A stretch of DNA of 64,000 bases from Macrotis lagotis. Lineage: Eukaryota > Chordata > Mammalia > Peramelemorphia > Peramelidae. The stretch spans positions 619,671,156 through 619,735,155 of the forward strand of contig NC_133666.1 of NCBI RefSeq assembly GCF_037893015.1, written 5' to 3'. The notes beneath the pieces were generated by a model. It was not told where the DNA came from, did no database searches, and was given only the letters and a program-made list of their open reading frames with translations. A program made the position numbers and the translations under genes. Shown piece after piece: positions 10,290 to 20,892 of this stretch (position 1 is the first letter of the stretch; each line of letters starts with the position of its first letter).

Positions 10290-11960
10290 CTTACTTTCAT
10301 AGTTTCTCTCCAGTGTAAATTCTCTAATAGAGAACAGCTGAATTATAACCAAAAGCTTTTTCAAATTCACTATACACAAGGTATTCTTTCCATTATGAAC
10401 TTACTGGTGTATATAATAAGGCTTGAGCTGTGACCAAGGACATTCTTACATTTATTGCACTCAAGACGATTCTTTCCCATGTAAATTTTATGATGCTAAA
10501 TGAAGGTTGATCTCCTAGAAGGTAATAACTGTCTCATGTTTGTATTTGTACTGCTAGCAACCAGCAAGGTGCCTGGAACGTAGTAGGCAATTAATAAAGC
10601 TTTTTGAATGATTGATTAAAAGACTTGCCCACATTCATGAGTTTTCTCTCTGCCATAAATTCTTTGATGTAGTCTAAATTATAAACTCTGATTAAAGGCT
10701 AAACTACATTAATTATACTGGGATTTCTCTCCCATATGAATTTATTGCTGTTAGTAAAGAATGAGCTCTAGTTAAAGAAGTTTCCTTATTAACTATACTT
10801 TAAGTTGTTGAGTATGAATTTCTGATGTTGAATAAAAGAAGAGTTGGAATCAAAAGCTTTGCCAACTTCAGCATATTTGCATGATTTATCTCCAGTATAA
10901 AATTTCTGATGTAGAAAAGACCTAGAATTCTGATTAAAATTTTTTTCACATTTGATATATTCATAGTTTTATTTCCCTCTGGTGTGAATTTGTATCTGAT
11001 GTTGAATAAGGCTTGAACTGAAGGCTTTATCACACTGAAAAAATTCATGGAGTTTCTCTCCAGTATGACTTTTTTGATGTTGAGTTAATGGTGAGCTTTG
11101 ACTGAAGGTTTTCCCACATTCATTTCTCTCCTGTATGGATTATTTGATGCTGAATAAGTGTTGAGGTTCAACTAAAAGATCTCCCACTTCATTGCATTTA
11201 TAAGGTTTCTCTCCAGTGTGAATTCTCTGGTGCAAAATAAGATGTGATTTTAATCCAAAAGTTTTTTCACATTTCTTACACTGATAGGGCTTCTCTCCAG
11301 TATGAATTTGTTGATGCTGAATAAGGGTTGAGCTCTGGCAAAAGGTTTTCCCACATTTATCACATTTATAAGGTTTCTCCCCTGTGTGAATTCTCTTATG
11401 GATAATTAAGTCTGGATTGTATTTGAGATTTCTTTCATATGTATCACACTTAGGAGTTTCCTCACCAGTATGAATTTGGTTATGTCTACTAAGCTGAGAG
11501 CTCTGGCTAAATGTTTTTCCATATTTATCACATTCGTAAGGTTTTTCTCCAGTATGAATTTTCTTGTGTACAATTGAGTCTGAATTATATTTGAATTTTT
11601 TGCCACAAGTATCACATTGATAGACTCTCTCTTCTATAAATTTCTTCTGGTGTGTTATGAGGTTTAAATTTCTACCAAATTCATTACATTCTTTGAATCT
11701 ATATTCCAAGGAGTTTTTCCTGTAGACAATGGTCATTTCTGTGAACTCCCCATCCTGAGAAAGAAATTTCCTCAGTTTCTGCCCAGATGTATTTTCTTGC
11801 TGTCTCTTTAAATTGCCTTCATGTGCACAAGGATCCCAAAACTTATATGCCATGGGATCACCTCTTTAATGTCTTCTTGATATCATCCCTTAAGCTTCTA
11901 TTTCTTCATAAAATTTCCTATTTTGGAGTGGACTGCTTATTTTCAGCAACTGTTTCAGAA
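10290..11960 (-). pseudogene. C2H2 (Krueppel-type) zinc-finger gene exon, decayed
   Basis: Seen: a 3'-terminal zinc-finger exon in reverse. A pyrimidine tract and AG acceptor lie near 11963, followed by 'DSETVAENKQSTPK', a leader peptide typical of KRAB-zinc-finger genes, but this leader is broken by stops. The longest open frame is 11140-11853 (237 codons). It has one very degenerate finger, then 'YQCDTCGKKFKYNSDSI', two fingers whose second Cys is Tyr, two intact fingers ('YKCDKCGKTFCQSSTLIQH' and 'YQCKKCEKTFGLKSHLILH') and a finger ruined at its second Cys before the stop. Degenerate fingers in shifted frames continue to about 10290 (for example '[17 protein letters not shown]'). Linkers HTGEKP are conserved. 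Family role: DNA binding in the nucleus, usually repressing transposons through KRAB. No KRAB box was found in the window. The acceptor suggests a decayed genomic locus, not a processed copy. A shortened functional protein is unlikely but not excluded. Confidence 0.85.
10515..10625 (+). mobile_element. L2/MIR-type tail inside the zinc-finger array
   Basis: 'ggtaataactgtctcatgtt', 'gtgcctggaacgtagtaggc' and 'aattaataaagctttttgaa' form the well-known ancient tail. Finger-coding text resumes on both sides, so it inserted after the array formed. Confidence 0.7.
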
Positions 11961-12059
11961 TCTGCAAAGATAAAAAGAAAATATAAAATGTCATGGTATT
12001 CCTATGACAAAATAAAGACAGTTGCTGAAAGTGGAAAAATCATCACATAAAGTAATTGA

Positions 12060-12655
12060 TAATACTTTGGAAATATAAAAGGAAAGTAATTAACTTATTC
12101 ATATTCTTTGACTTAGCAGCCTTACTATTGTGCATTAACTTAAGACATCAAAAACAAGATTTCACATAAGCCAAAATATTTGTAGTACTATTTTTATGAT
12201 ATCAAAAACCTGGAACAAAATGGAGTTCTCATTAATTGCCAAATGGTTGAACAAATTGTGGTATATGAATGTCAAAGAATATTATTGACCAATAAAAAAT
12301 GACAAATTCAAGGATTTAGAAAAGAATGAGAAGATTTGTATGAATTGATATAGAGTAAAATGAGAAAAAACCAGTTTGATATACAAAATGACTATCATAA
12401 CTTAAACATAAGTAATTCTAAAAGGCAGTTGGACTCAGATTAATTACAGGTATCAGAAAACAGATGATGAAATATAGTTTCCTCTTTTTGGTAGAGAAAT
12501 GGCAGCTATGGAAGCTAAATATCATATATGTTGTCAGACAGTACCTGTGTCACTTGGTTTTGCTTAATGCCTTTTTTGGTTGTTGTTAATGTCAAAACAA
12601 AATGGATGTTTATTAATAAAAATTATGGGGTTGGGGGAAGTAAAAATTATTTAAA
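12060..12655 (+). mobile_element. Old L1 3' end
   Basis: Diverged L1 3' text: 'aaacctggaacaaaatgg', 'aatggttgaacaaattgtgg', 'tgaattgatatagagtaaaa', ending at the G-rich and A-rich stretch near 12640. Confidence 0.7.
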
Positions 12656-12799
12656 AGAAGTATGTTGCTTTGATATCTGGTCTTAAATAGCTGCTCTTAA
12701 ATAGCTGGAAATGAAAAGAGAAAAAGTTAATAGGGACTAAAGTGATTTCTCTGGTTCTCTTGATTCTTCCTGACCTAAGTGTCCTGGGTTGCTTAAGTA

Positions 12800-13030
12800 G
12801 ATAACATGGTATAATGGAAAGACTACTGCTCTGAGAGTCAGGCAATTTGGGTTTCAGTCTTAATTCTGTTATTATCTGTTTGACCTTAGGAATTTCACTT
12901 GATCTCTTTGTTCATTAGTTTACTAATTTATAAAATGAAGTCTCTATTCAATTTTAAAAGCATATAGTAAATAATATGCCGACACATAGGATGCTTTGAT
13001 TGACATAGTCTGATTAAGTGATTCTATTTG
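12800..13030 (+). mobile_element. MIR SINE
   Basis: 'taatggaaagactactgct', 'ctgtttgaccttaggaattt', 'tttactaatttataaaatga': a diverged MIR. Confidence 0.7.
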
Positions 13031-13084
13031 AATAGGGAGGACCTCAAACAGAAGTTGTGACTGCTCTATGATTAAAATCTCCAG

Positions 13085-13165
13085 AGGTGGCCTAGAGGTA
13101 CTGAGAGATTAGGAGACTTGCCCAATGTCACACAGGCAGTTGGTCTCAGGTAGAACTTGACCCTA
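13085..13165 (-). mobile_element. MIR fragment
   Basis: 'gagacttgcccaatgtcaca' followed by 'ggcagttggtctcaggtaga', reverse MIR core. Confidence 0.65.
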
Positions 13166-13439
13166 AAAGGACTTGTCCCCAAAGGAAAATAGAGAAGGAA
13201 ACTTGGCCATGGCCATGCCACAGGCCTCTTCGTCTTTCTCCCTTCCTCTCATTTCCTCCCAGCAATTCCTCTTCAGTGGTTTTACTGGAAAGCCACACTT
13301 GCTCCAACTGCTTGAATTTCCTCAGTCCTTTTAGAATAAAACTTTCTGGAATAATTTCACTTTATCAGATGGTTTTTCAAAGACTCTATACTTAATCCAA
13401 GTTGTATGATTGAAATATATTCTCATCTAATTAATATAT
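13166..13439. other. Unassigned
   Basis: No feature recognised. Confidence 0.5.
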
Positions 13440-13628
13440 TAAAACTAAATGGGGTGAGTCAGTGGATAGGGTACAAGGAGGAAACAGGAAGACCCATCCT
13501 CCTGAATTCAAATGCAGCATCAGACACTTACTAGCTGGGTGATCTTGGGCAAATCACTTAACCCCATTTACTTTAGTTTCCTCATCTGTAAAATGAGCTG
13601 GAGAAGGAAATGGCAAATCACTCTAACA
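13440..13628 (+). mobile_element. MAR1-like SINE, 5' part
   Basis: tRNA-headed body with 'gtgatcttgggcaaatcact', 'tttcctcatctgtaaaatga', 'gctggagaaggaaatggcaa'. Interrupted by a WSINE-type element and resumed at 13772. Confidence 0.85.
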
Positions 13629-13771
13629 GCTTTTTTTTTGGCAAGCTAAAGGGATCAAGTCACTTGCCCAAGGTTACGCAGCTAGGTAATTATTAAGTGT
13701 CTGAGGCTTGATTTGAATTCAGGTCCTCCTGACTCCAGGGTTCTATCTATTGCGTCATCCAGCTGCCCCCA
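13629..13771 (-). mobile_element. WSINE-type SINE nested in MAR1-like SINE
   Basis: Reverse copy sitting inside 'cactctaac...actctagtatc', with a short 'actcta'-like match at both ends. It shows that the WSINE type was still moving after this MAR1-like copy landed. Confidence 0.88.
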
Positions 13772-13855
13772 CTCTAGTATCTTTGCCAAGAAAACCCCAA
13801 ATGGGATCACAAAGAGTTGAACATGAGTGAAACAACTCAACAATAACAACAAAAT
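13772..13855 (+). mobile_element. MAR1-like SINE, 3' part
   Basis: 'tatctttgccaagaaaaccc', 'aaatgggatcacaaagagtt', 'gaaacaactcaacaataaca': the MAR1-like tail, similar to the tails of RTE/BovB-dependent SINEs. Confidence 0.85.
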
Positions 13856-14045
13856 GGGGTGTTCTTATTTTAAACCCACTCTTACATACAAATTCTTGAT
13901 TCTGCATTTCAAATATTTCCCAATATTAACTAATACTGTTCTTTATGTATTTCATATTCTCCACTTCCCTTTTCTTGTCCTGCCTTCTAATATAATAATA
14001 TTAAGAACTAACATATATATGTATATGTAAATATATACGATTAGG

Positions 14046-14051
14046 GAGAGG

Positions 14052-14113
<62 letters not shown>
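14046..14113. repeat. (GA)n microsatellite
   Basis: About 30 GA units with slight impurity at the 5' end. Confidence 0.97.
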
Positions 14114-14115
<2 letters not shown>

Positions 14116-14154
14116 CACAGAGATAGACTGAGACACAGGAACATAGAGAGAATG

Positions 14155-14405
14155 AGCTTACTATATTTCAGGTACTATATTAAATGTTTTACAATTATTG
14201 TCTCATTTGAGCTCCATAACACCCTGCTGGGGAGGGGGTTAGGTGTTATTATTATACCTGTTTTACAAATGAGGCAAATAGGGGTTAAGTGACTTACTCA
14301 GGGTTATACAGCCAATAATTGTCTAAGAAAAGATTTGAACTCAGGTCTTTCTGTGTTCAGGTATAGCTATCTAATCACTTTACCCATACTACTTCAATCT
14401 TGAAA
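14155..14405 (-). mobile_element. MIR SINE
   Basis: Reverse MIR: 'caggtactatattaaatgtt', 'tgttttacaaatgaggcaaa', 'gttaagtgacttactcaggg', 'tgaactcaggtctttctg'. Confidence 0.8.
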
Positions 14406-14417
14406 TGGACACCAGCA

Positions 14418-14665
14418 ATACCTTTATCTGCTTAAATTCTTTCCTTCCTTCAAGGTCCAATACAGATGCCCACCTCATCAAAGAAGCCTACCCTTATCAG
14501 GTAAAAATGATCTCTCATTTCTCAGATTTCTCTTAGTATTTTTCTCAGAAATCTCCTATGCACTTATCTTCTTCTTTGTCTCAATTACTTATACTCTTGG
14601 CCCCATCCATTAGCTCATAAATGCCTTAAAAGCAAGATCCATATCTGTCTCCAGGCCATTCCTGT
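14418..14665 (+). mobile_element. L2 LINE 3' end
   Basis: 'ttccttcaaggtccaataca', 'catcaaagaagcctaccctt', then 'agctcataaatgccttaaaa'. This is the conserved L2 end. Confidence 0.75.
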
Positions 14666-14905
14666 GAAGCACACTCTCAGTGTCCCTAAACATGGGATTC
14701 CAAGGACATAGTAATTCATCACTTGGGTCTACTGAGGATGTTGAGCTTCCTGGCTGCTTCTAGTCATGTGGTAGCCCAACTAAAAGACTTTGCTATTTTG
14801 GAAGAATGTGGCAAACTACTCCCTATGACTAAAATATATGAACAGGGTGCTGCATCTGTTTTTTAAAAAAATAGCTTCTGGTTTGTCCTATAGAAGTAGA
14901 GAAGG

Positions 14906-15145
14906 GTAACTAAGTGGCACAGTGGATAGAACCTCAGCCTGGATTCAGGAAGACCTGAGTTCAAATTTGGTTTCCTACACTTATTAGCTGACCTTGGGTA
15001 AGTCACTTAACCCTATTTTTCTCAGTTTCCTCCTCTGTAAAATGAGTTAGAGAAGGAATAGCAAACCATTCTAGTATCTTTGCCAAGAAACCACAAATGG
15101 GGTCATGAAGAGTAAGACATAGCTGAAATGAAACAATGACAACAA
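14906..15145 (+). mobile_element. MAR1-like SINE, full length
   Basis: Body and tail present ('agtatctttgccaagaaacc', 'ggtcatgaagagtaagacat'), flanked by the 14-bp duplication 'agaagtagagaagg' (14892-14905 and 15146-15159). Confidence 0.92.
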
Positions 15146-15159
15146 AGAAGTAGAGAAGG

Positions 15160-15365
15160 ATAGAAATCATTACTATTCTGCTTCTGCTCTCCACATAAAG
15201 CACAGATTTAACTAGGAGGGATATACCAAGAGTCTTGACTGCCTTTATCCCTTTTGTATTTGTTCTTTCCTGATCTTATTTCCCAAGATGAGGGCTTGGA
15301 AATCTATCCTTGGAACAGACATTAATAATATGAAAGAGCTGCTGGTGTATCAAGAGTAATATCTT
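15160..15365. other. Unassigned
   Basis: No feature recognised. Confidence 0.5.
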
Positions 15366-15500
15366 GGGGTGGCTAGGTGGCGTAGTGAACAGAGCACCAG
15401 CCCTGGAGTCAGGAGGACCTGAGTTCAAATCCAGCCTCAGACACTTAATAATTACCTAGCTGAGTGACCTTGGGCAAGTCGTTTAACCCCATTGCCTTGC
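15366..15500 (+). mobile_element. WSINE-type SINE
   Basis: 'ggtggctaggtggcgtagtg' to 'cccattgccttgca'. The tail has become a purine microsatellite. Confidence 0.92.
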
Positions 15501-15501
15501 A

Positions 15502-15537
<36 letters not shown>

Positions 15538-15570
15538 CAGAGACAGAGACAGAGACAGAGACAGAGAGAG
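15501..15570. repeat. (GA)n/(CAGAGA)n microsatellite
   Basis: GA units followed by about seven CAGAGA hexamers and GA again, grown from the SINE tail. Confidence 0.95.
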
Positions 15571-15971
15571 AAATGTCTGCTGAAATATTTGGGAGTGTCA
15601 AAGCAGTAGATTGTGGAAGCCGTTGAGTTTGGGTTTGGAATGAAGGGATGGTGCTGAGCTAAGTAAGGTAGGATGTAAAAATATCCATTGAGCAGCTTAA
15701 AAACTGTTATATATTGATGAGGTTTAAATATTAACCTCTTAGTAGACTGTAATAGTAGCTATAAGACAAATGACTAAATCCTGTTCTATTAGAGCACACT
15801 TGTGAGGAGGTATACTTTTGTTTAACTTTTATGTTTATAGGAATAAATTACCTATCTTGTATGTTAGGTATTTATTTTACTTTTCCTTGAGGAATCCCTA
15901 GACATATGACCAATAATTTAATTTACTACAATTAAAATTGTCCTCGGGCAGGAAGCTTAAGGAATCAATAA

Positions 15972-15972
<1 letters not shown>
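15571..15972. other. Unassigned
   Basis: No feature recognised. Confidence 0.5.

Positions 15973-16041
<69 letters not shown>
15973..16041. repeat. (TG)n(AG)n microsatellite
   Basis: About 28 TG units followed by about six AG units. Confidence 0.97.
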
Positions 16042-16042
<1 letters not shown>

Positions 16043-16441
16043 CGAGCCCTTTCTCACTAAAAATCAGTTTCTGAACCTGAATTGAACCTGGTTCAAACTA
16101 GATACAAAACAGGAAGTGCTGGAGAAACTCAGGCCCTTTATGCTCAGCATCAATGCCTCAAGACTAGACTGCCTTTTACATGGTATATTCTAAATACATT
16201 TTTGTTGAATTAAATTGAAAGACAGATGTGTTGGTTTTTTCTGAAAACTTCATGCTCTCTAGTCTTCAGCCTATAGGAACAGGTGGGTTTAAGAAGTTAA
16301 AATATTCTAGAGGTCTGACTGTAAAGGAATGGATAAACCTCTGATGGAAGAGCAACAAGGAATGGATGGGGGGAAGGAGGCTAAAGGGGAAACATCTAGG
16401 TTTAGAGGATATGGATTCTAAATTATCTCTCCCTGCCAGTA
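16042..16441. other. Unassigned
   Basis: No feature recognised. Confidence 0.5.
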
Positions 16442-16451
16442 AGAAAACTTT

Positions 16452-16590
16452 ATTTTTTATTTTTTTAGGCTTTTGCAAGGCAATGGGGTTAAGTGGCTAG
16501 GTAATTATTAAGTGTCTGAGGCTGGATTAACTCCGGTCCTCCTGACTTCAGAGCCGGTGCTCTATCCACTGTACCACCTAGCTGACCCCG
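16452..16590 (-). mobile_element. WSINE-type SINE with internal deletion
   Basis: Reverse copy. 'aagtggctaggtaatt' shows that about 20 bp of the core ('cttgcccaaggccacacag' region) are missing between two 'agtggct'/'agct'-like words. Flanked by 'agaaaacttt' (16442-16451 and 16591-16600). Confidence 0.9.
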
Positions 16591-16600
16591 AGAAAACTTT

Positions 16601-17160
16601 AGGGAGACTGGCACTGGGGTTCTGGGAGAAATAGTCTCTAGGAGAGGTTGAAGAAGTGGTCCAATTTCCCCATGGCTAGGCCAGGGAGCAAGAGTGCATT
16701 AATTTCTCTGGACCAAAAAGACAAGACAATATCTTCATCCTTGAGTTACAAGCTAGCAAAGCATGGCCTTAGTCCCACAACAGGAGACCTGGTTATCAGA
16801 GGGAGCAGATTCTGAATTATAGAATCAGGGAGAAATCTCATTCTAGAAATGTCATTGCCATAATTCTCCAAACTCTTCATCTAATTCCTTTTTTTCCAGT
16901 GGTCTGTAATATATTCTAAGATAATTTCATTCATGTTCATATATATCTCCACTGAATCACATCCCAATGCCCATTATCCTGATTGCATCCTTGGGAATTC
17001 AGATTTTCTCATGTGAGTTTATCTTAATAAATGCTACTTTATTGTCTCCTTTATTTCACTTCTTTTGAATAAGATTTATTTTCTTTCATAGATATAGTCC
17101 AGTCATGTATTGTTTCTCACCAAGACAGAGTAACTCTATGAGATCAAATTTGCTTCACAG
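16601..17160. other. Unassigned
   Basis: No feature recognised. Confidence 0.5.
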
Positions 17161-17164
17161 GATT

Positions 17165-17300
17165 ATAGTCTTAGGGCCGTAAGAACCTTAAAGGTCACCA
17201 CATCCGAACCTTTCATTTTACACATGAAGAAACTGAGGTTTGGAGAGGTTATATGATTTGTCCATAGTCTCAGAGGCAGAATTTGAACTCTGCTTCCACA
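17165..17300 (-). mobile_element. MIR-like fragment
   Basis: 'aaccttaaaggtcaccacat', 'ttttacacatgaagaaactg', 'gcagaatttgaactctg'. Confidence 0.7.
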
Positions 17301-17689
17301 CTTAGTGCAACCACTCAATAACACCACCTTTTCTGCATTAGGATTTCTAGTTCATATTTTTAAAAACGTGTTATTAATGTTCCCTTCCCAGATCTTTCTT
17401 TTTCTTCTGAATCTTATGCCTTCGGTTGGCAATAATAATGAAAACAACACTGATGATTTCCTGGTCTTCAGATTTTGTCCAGGACTTTAAAATTCTTAGC
17501 AGTACTTCTAGGTTCTTGCTGGTGATATCTCCTCTCACTACCTAAATAACCAGGAGAGTGGTAATTTTTAGATTTGACAGGTTCTGTCACCAGAAACACA
17601 TCCTAGAGGGACAAAAAATCCCTCCATGTTAGGTCAGCAATAGCAACTTTAGGGTTCCTCAGAAGGGATTTATTATTATTCATAATAAT
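17301..17689. other. Unassigned
   Basis: No feature recognised. Confidence 0.5.
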
Positions 17690-17829
17690 ATAGTTAGCAT
17701 TTATGTAATGCTTCAAGAGCTATGAAGCACTTCATAAATGTTATTTCATTTTATTTTCACAACAACCTTGGGAGGTACCTGCTATTCAACAGATAGCATT
17801 ACTTATTATCTTCTTCCTTCAGCAAATGA
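17690..17829 (-). mobile_element. MIR fragment
   Basis: 'gaagcacttcataaatgtta', 'cacaacaaccttgggaggta': reverse MIR 3' half. Confidence 0.65.
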
Positions 17830-18100
17830 ATGAATAACATTTATGAAGTGCTTCTTGGGAATACAAATAGAGAGGTAAGATAGTCCCTGCCCTCAAGGAG
17901 ATCCTCACAATATAATGAGGAGACCACTCACATGGAAGATTTCAGTTGTAAATCTGACAGAAAAGTACTGCGGTCCTTGCATTGCACTGGCCATGAAGAT
18001 GGTCATGCTTCTGGAATATCATTTCTACTGATAAAATCCCATCATTTTCTGATATTGATTCATTTGACAGTGCCAGGGACTTTGGTGAAAAAACTTTCTT
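17830..18100. repeat. Ancient repeat 'X', copy 1 (family not named)
   Basis: Shares with 33060-33310 an ordered set of words: 'tccctgccctcaaggag', a 'gaagatttcag' word, 'catgcttctggaatatcatt', 'ttctgatattgattcatttg'. The 'ccctcaaggag' head also occurs at 21370-21440 and 21930-21980. An old mammal-wide repeat seems likely. Confidence 0.6.
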
Positions 18101-19295
18101 AAATCATTCCTCTCAACTAAGGTCACTTGTGTTTATATTATTATTTGTTAGAGCAAAAGAACTCACTTCCTGAGATGGTCCATCTTTCCCATCAATAGAG
18201 AGAGCCTCATTCTTATAACTCACATCCAACTATTCAATATTCCTTCTTTCTTCTTTCTCTTCTAGGGCATTTAAAAAAAATTTTGTCTCTTTAAATATTC
18301 TTCATTCTTTTTTCCTCCCTAAAATATTTCTTCCATTCTTTCAAGGAATGATTCATTTTCCCTGCTAACCTGAAAAATCAAAGAGATGTATTTCTGTAGG
18401 TTTTTTAAATCGCAGGATAAACACCAAATTGCACTTTATGTAGCACACATAAGGTGCTACATGTTTATGGGGGAAACAAACTTATCATAATCTCCATACG
18501 GCACTGAAAATTCCTCCTTCCCCTCCATATTTTTTAGAAGACAAAACCTCATTTTTTTCATCTTTTTTGGAAGCCTTCTTAGCTAACCCAGGTGGCTGAT
18601 TGCTGTGGCAAACTGAATGTTAATCATGCCTGTTCACTACTCAGAGAACTTAAGCCTCTTTCTAGAGGTTTAAATGTAATTAATGAAGGTTTCCCACTTT
18701 TTTCATAATTGGTAACAATGGTCTAGATATTGGCTGCATTTACCACACCATAAATGGTTATTACACTATATAATCTGAGTATGACTTATAATAATACTCT
18801 TATTTGCCAAATGGTTTTTGTTTGGAAGAACATGACCCTACTTACTTAATACTGCAAGGATCTGTGATTTCATCTGTATAGATCCTTCTACTGATAAAAA
18901 TTTTCCCCTTCTCAACAGCTCAAATGGATTCTTGGGTTACCATGGCCAAAAAAATTCCTCAATGGGTATAGTCTTCTATTAATGTGCTTGTCCTCACTCT
19001 CTGGGTCTGAAGCCAAAGTCTTTTTAGTTTACTGTTACTAGAACTTTTCTTTGTTGGCCTAGGCCTCAAGAGCCCAAAACAACTTTCAGATCACTAAAAA
19101 TGTACCTATACCAAGCAAAAATATTATGATAATTTTTTTTGTAGATTTGCTGTGCTATGGAATGTTAAAAGCCTAGAAAAGAACATCTTGATCTAGCACC
19201 TGGGACATCAAAAAAATGTTAGTTTTAAAATAGAATGACTAGTAACAGGAACAGAGAGAAGAGACTAACAGAGTGAAAAAGTAATGCTAAAATGA
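18101..19295. other. Unassigned
   Basis: About 1.2 kb with no gene or repeat I can name. A hairpin with 8-bp arms ('tgtagcac'/'gtgctaca') lies at about 18438-18460. Confidence 0.5.
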
Positions 19296-19299
19296 AATA

Positions 19300-19990
19300 A
19301 AGCATATTTAATTCTCTATTTCATTCCTACAGAAATTATTTCAAACCTTCTCTTCTTTCCTCAAATCACCTAAACCACTATTATGCCCTCCCCACTACCC
19401 TCTTCACACCTCATCTAAAGCCTTGGTCTCTTACATTACTAAGAAAACTGAAACCAATCTACACTGAACTCTCTTTTCTCCACTTCTCATTTCAAAACCC
19501 TATGATGTCCTACCTTACTTTTTTCTAGTTTTGAATAACAAAGTGATTTTTTTCCTTTCCAAGGCCAACTTCTTTATATATGTTCTTGATCCCATTCCTC
19601 CCTTTTCTCCAAAAGATGGCTCCCTTAATTATCCCCTACTCTAATCTTCAATTTTTCTGATTATTCTTTTCCTGTTGCTTTCAAATATGATCAAGTCCAC
19701 CTTTTTCTTTAAAAAGTTTCACTATGCCCTGCTATCCCTCCCAGTTATCATCCTATATCTCTCTTCTCTTTCTTAGGTGAACTCCTAGAAAAAGTTATCC
19801 AAATTCACTATAGATACTTCCTCTCCTTTTGCATATCTATCAATGATCTGAAGTCTGTCTTCTAACCACATTGATGAAACTTCTTTCTCCAAAGTTACCA
19901 ATGTTCTATTATAAACATTTTTAAATAAAATTTTAGTGTTTTTACATCATATATATTTTCCAATGTATCTCTCACTTCCCTCCCCTTCCC
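19300..19990 (+). mobile_element. L2/CR1-type LINE, RT-upstream region
   Basis: Long pyrimidine-rich text culminating in 'gaaacttctttctccaaagt' and 'taccaatgttct', the stretch that precedes the L2 reverse-transcriptase core. The homologous phrase is at 44348 in a longer copy. Confidence 0.65.
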
Positions 19991-20144
19991 AGAGAGCCAT
20001 TCTTTATAATGAAATATATTCTAAAGAGAGGGTAGGAAGTTCATTCAGCCAGTGCCAAGAATCCATCCAACACTGTATGTCACAGGTTTGAGTGAAGGGG
20101 ATACAAAGGAAGGCAGAACTGGCCAATAGCAGGGCAGTTTCTAC

Positions 20145-20245
20145 CACACCACATGTTGTTTATCCTTTGTTCTTGAAGAGAATCATGACACTAGGGATCT
20201 ATCAAAATCCAATGCAAAAATTCATTTGCATGTCATGTCATCCCC
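20145..20245 (-). mobile_element. tRNA-headed SINE fragment
   Basis: 'cctttgttcttgaagagaat', 'catttgcatgtcatgtcatc': reverse of the SINE tail seen at 32150 and 43550. Confidence 0.65.
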
Positions 20246-20250
20246 TGAAT

Positions 20251-20302
20251 ACATATATATATGTATATATACATATATATATATATGTATATATGTATAT
20301 GT
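20251..20302. repeat. (AT)n/(GTAT)n microsatellite
   Basis: Imperfect alternating purine-pyrimidine run. Confidence 0.95.
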
Positions 20303-20529
20303 AGAAGGGGAATAATGATGGGTGTATGCTGACTGGGCAAAGACAGCTGTACCAGGAACCAGTTTCCCAGGGTACATTCCTTTAGGACAGATACAGCATC
20401 TGAATTGAATGTTGAAGGAAGCAAAGACTAAATATAGAAAAGATATCATTATTTCTCAAATTAATTCACAGACATAATGTTTAGAATCCCTGCCAAAAAA
20501 TCCTTCTCCTAATTTGTAGAATTAAAGTC

Positions 20530-20665
20530 ATAACAAATTTTCAAAGAAGAGCAGATGGGCAAAAATATCAAGAAGAATTATGACAAAAGGAACAGATTGA
20601 AAAGGGATTCATTCATTCTACCAAATTTCAAAATGTACTTTAAAGCAAAACTATCGGAAAGCAAA
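20530..20665 (+). mobile_element. L1 ORF2 C-terminal fragment
   Basis: Readable 'ILPNFKMYFKAKL' matches the L1 'LPDLKLYYKAAV' end. Immediately followed by a SINE. Confidence 0.6.
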
Positions 20666-20892
20666 GTGGCACTGGATAAAAATGCCAGGCCTGAACTCAG
20701 GAAGATACAGTCAAATCTGGTCTCAAACACTTGCTGTCTGACTCTAGGAAATGGCTTAAACCTGTTTGCCTCAGTTTCCTCATCTATAAAATGAGATGGA
20801 GAAGGCAATGGCAAACCATCCAAGTATCTTTGACAAGAAAATCTCAAATGGGCTCATGAAGAGTCAGGACTGAAAAATAACTAAACAACAAA
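20666..20892 (+). mobile_element. MAR1-like SINE
   Basis: 'caaagtggcactggataaa', 'tcctcatctataaaatgaga', 'aagtatctttgacaagaaaa', tail 'gactgaaaaataactaaaca'. Confidence 0.85.

Noticed and set aside
15366-15500. tRNA-like heads of SINEs as possible tRNA genes
   Set aside because: They have promoter-box resemblance but no cloverleaf-competent complete tRNA, and they belong to dispersed repeats.
15501-15570. Regularly repeated hexamer that could be mistaken for a CRISPR-like array
   Set aside because: It is a simple purine microsatellite grown from a SINE tail, with no spacers.
18438-18460. Hairpin with 8-bp arms ('tgtagcac'/'gtgctaca')
   Set aside because: Too short for a miRNA precursor, with no extended pairing.
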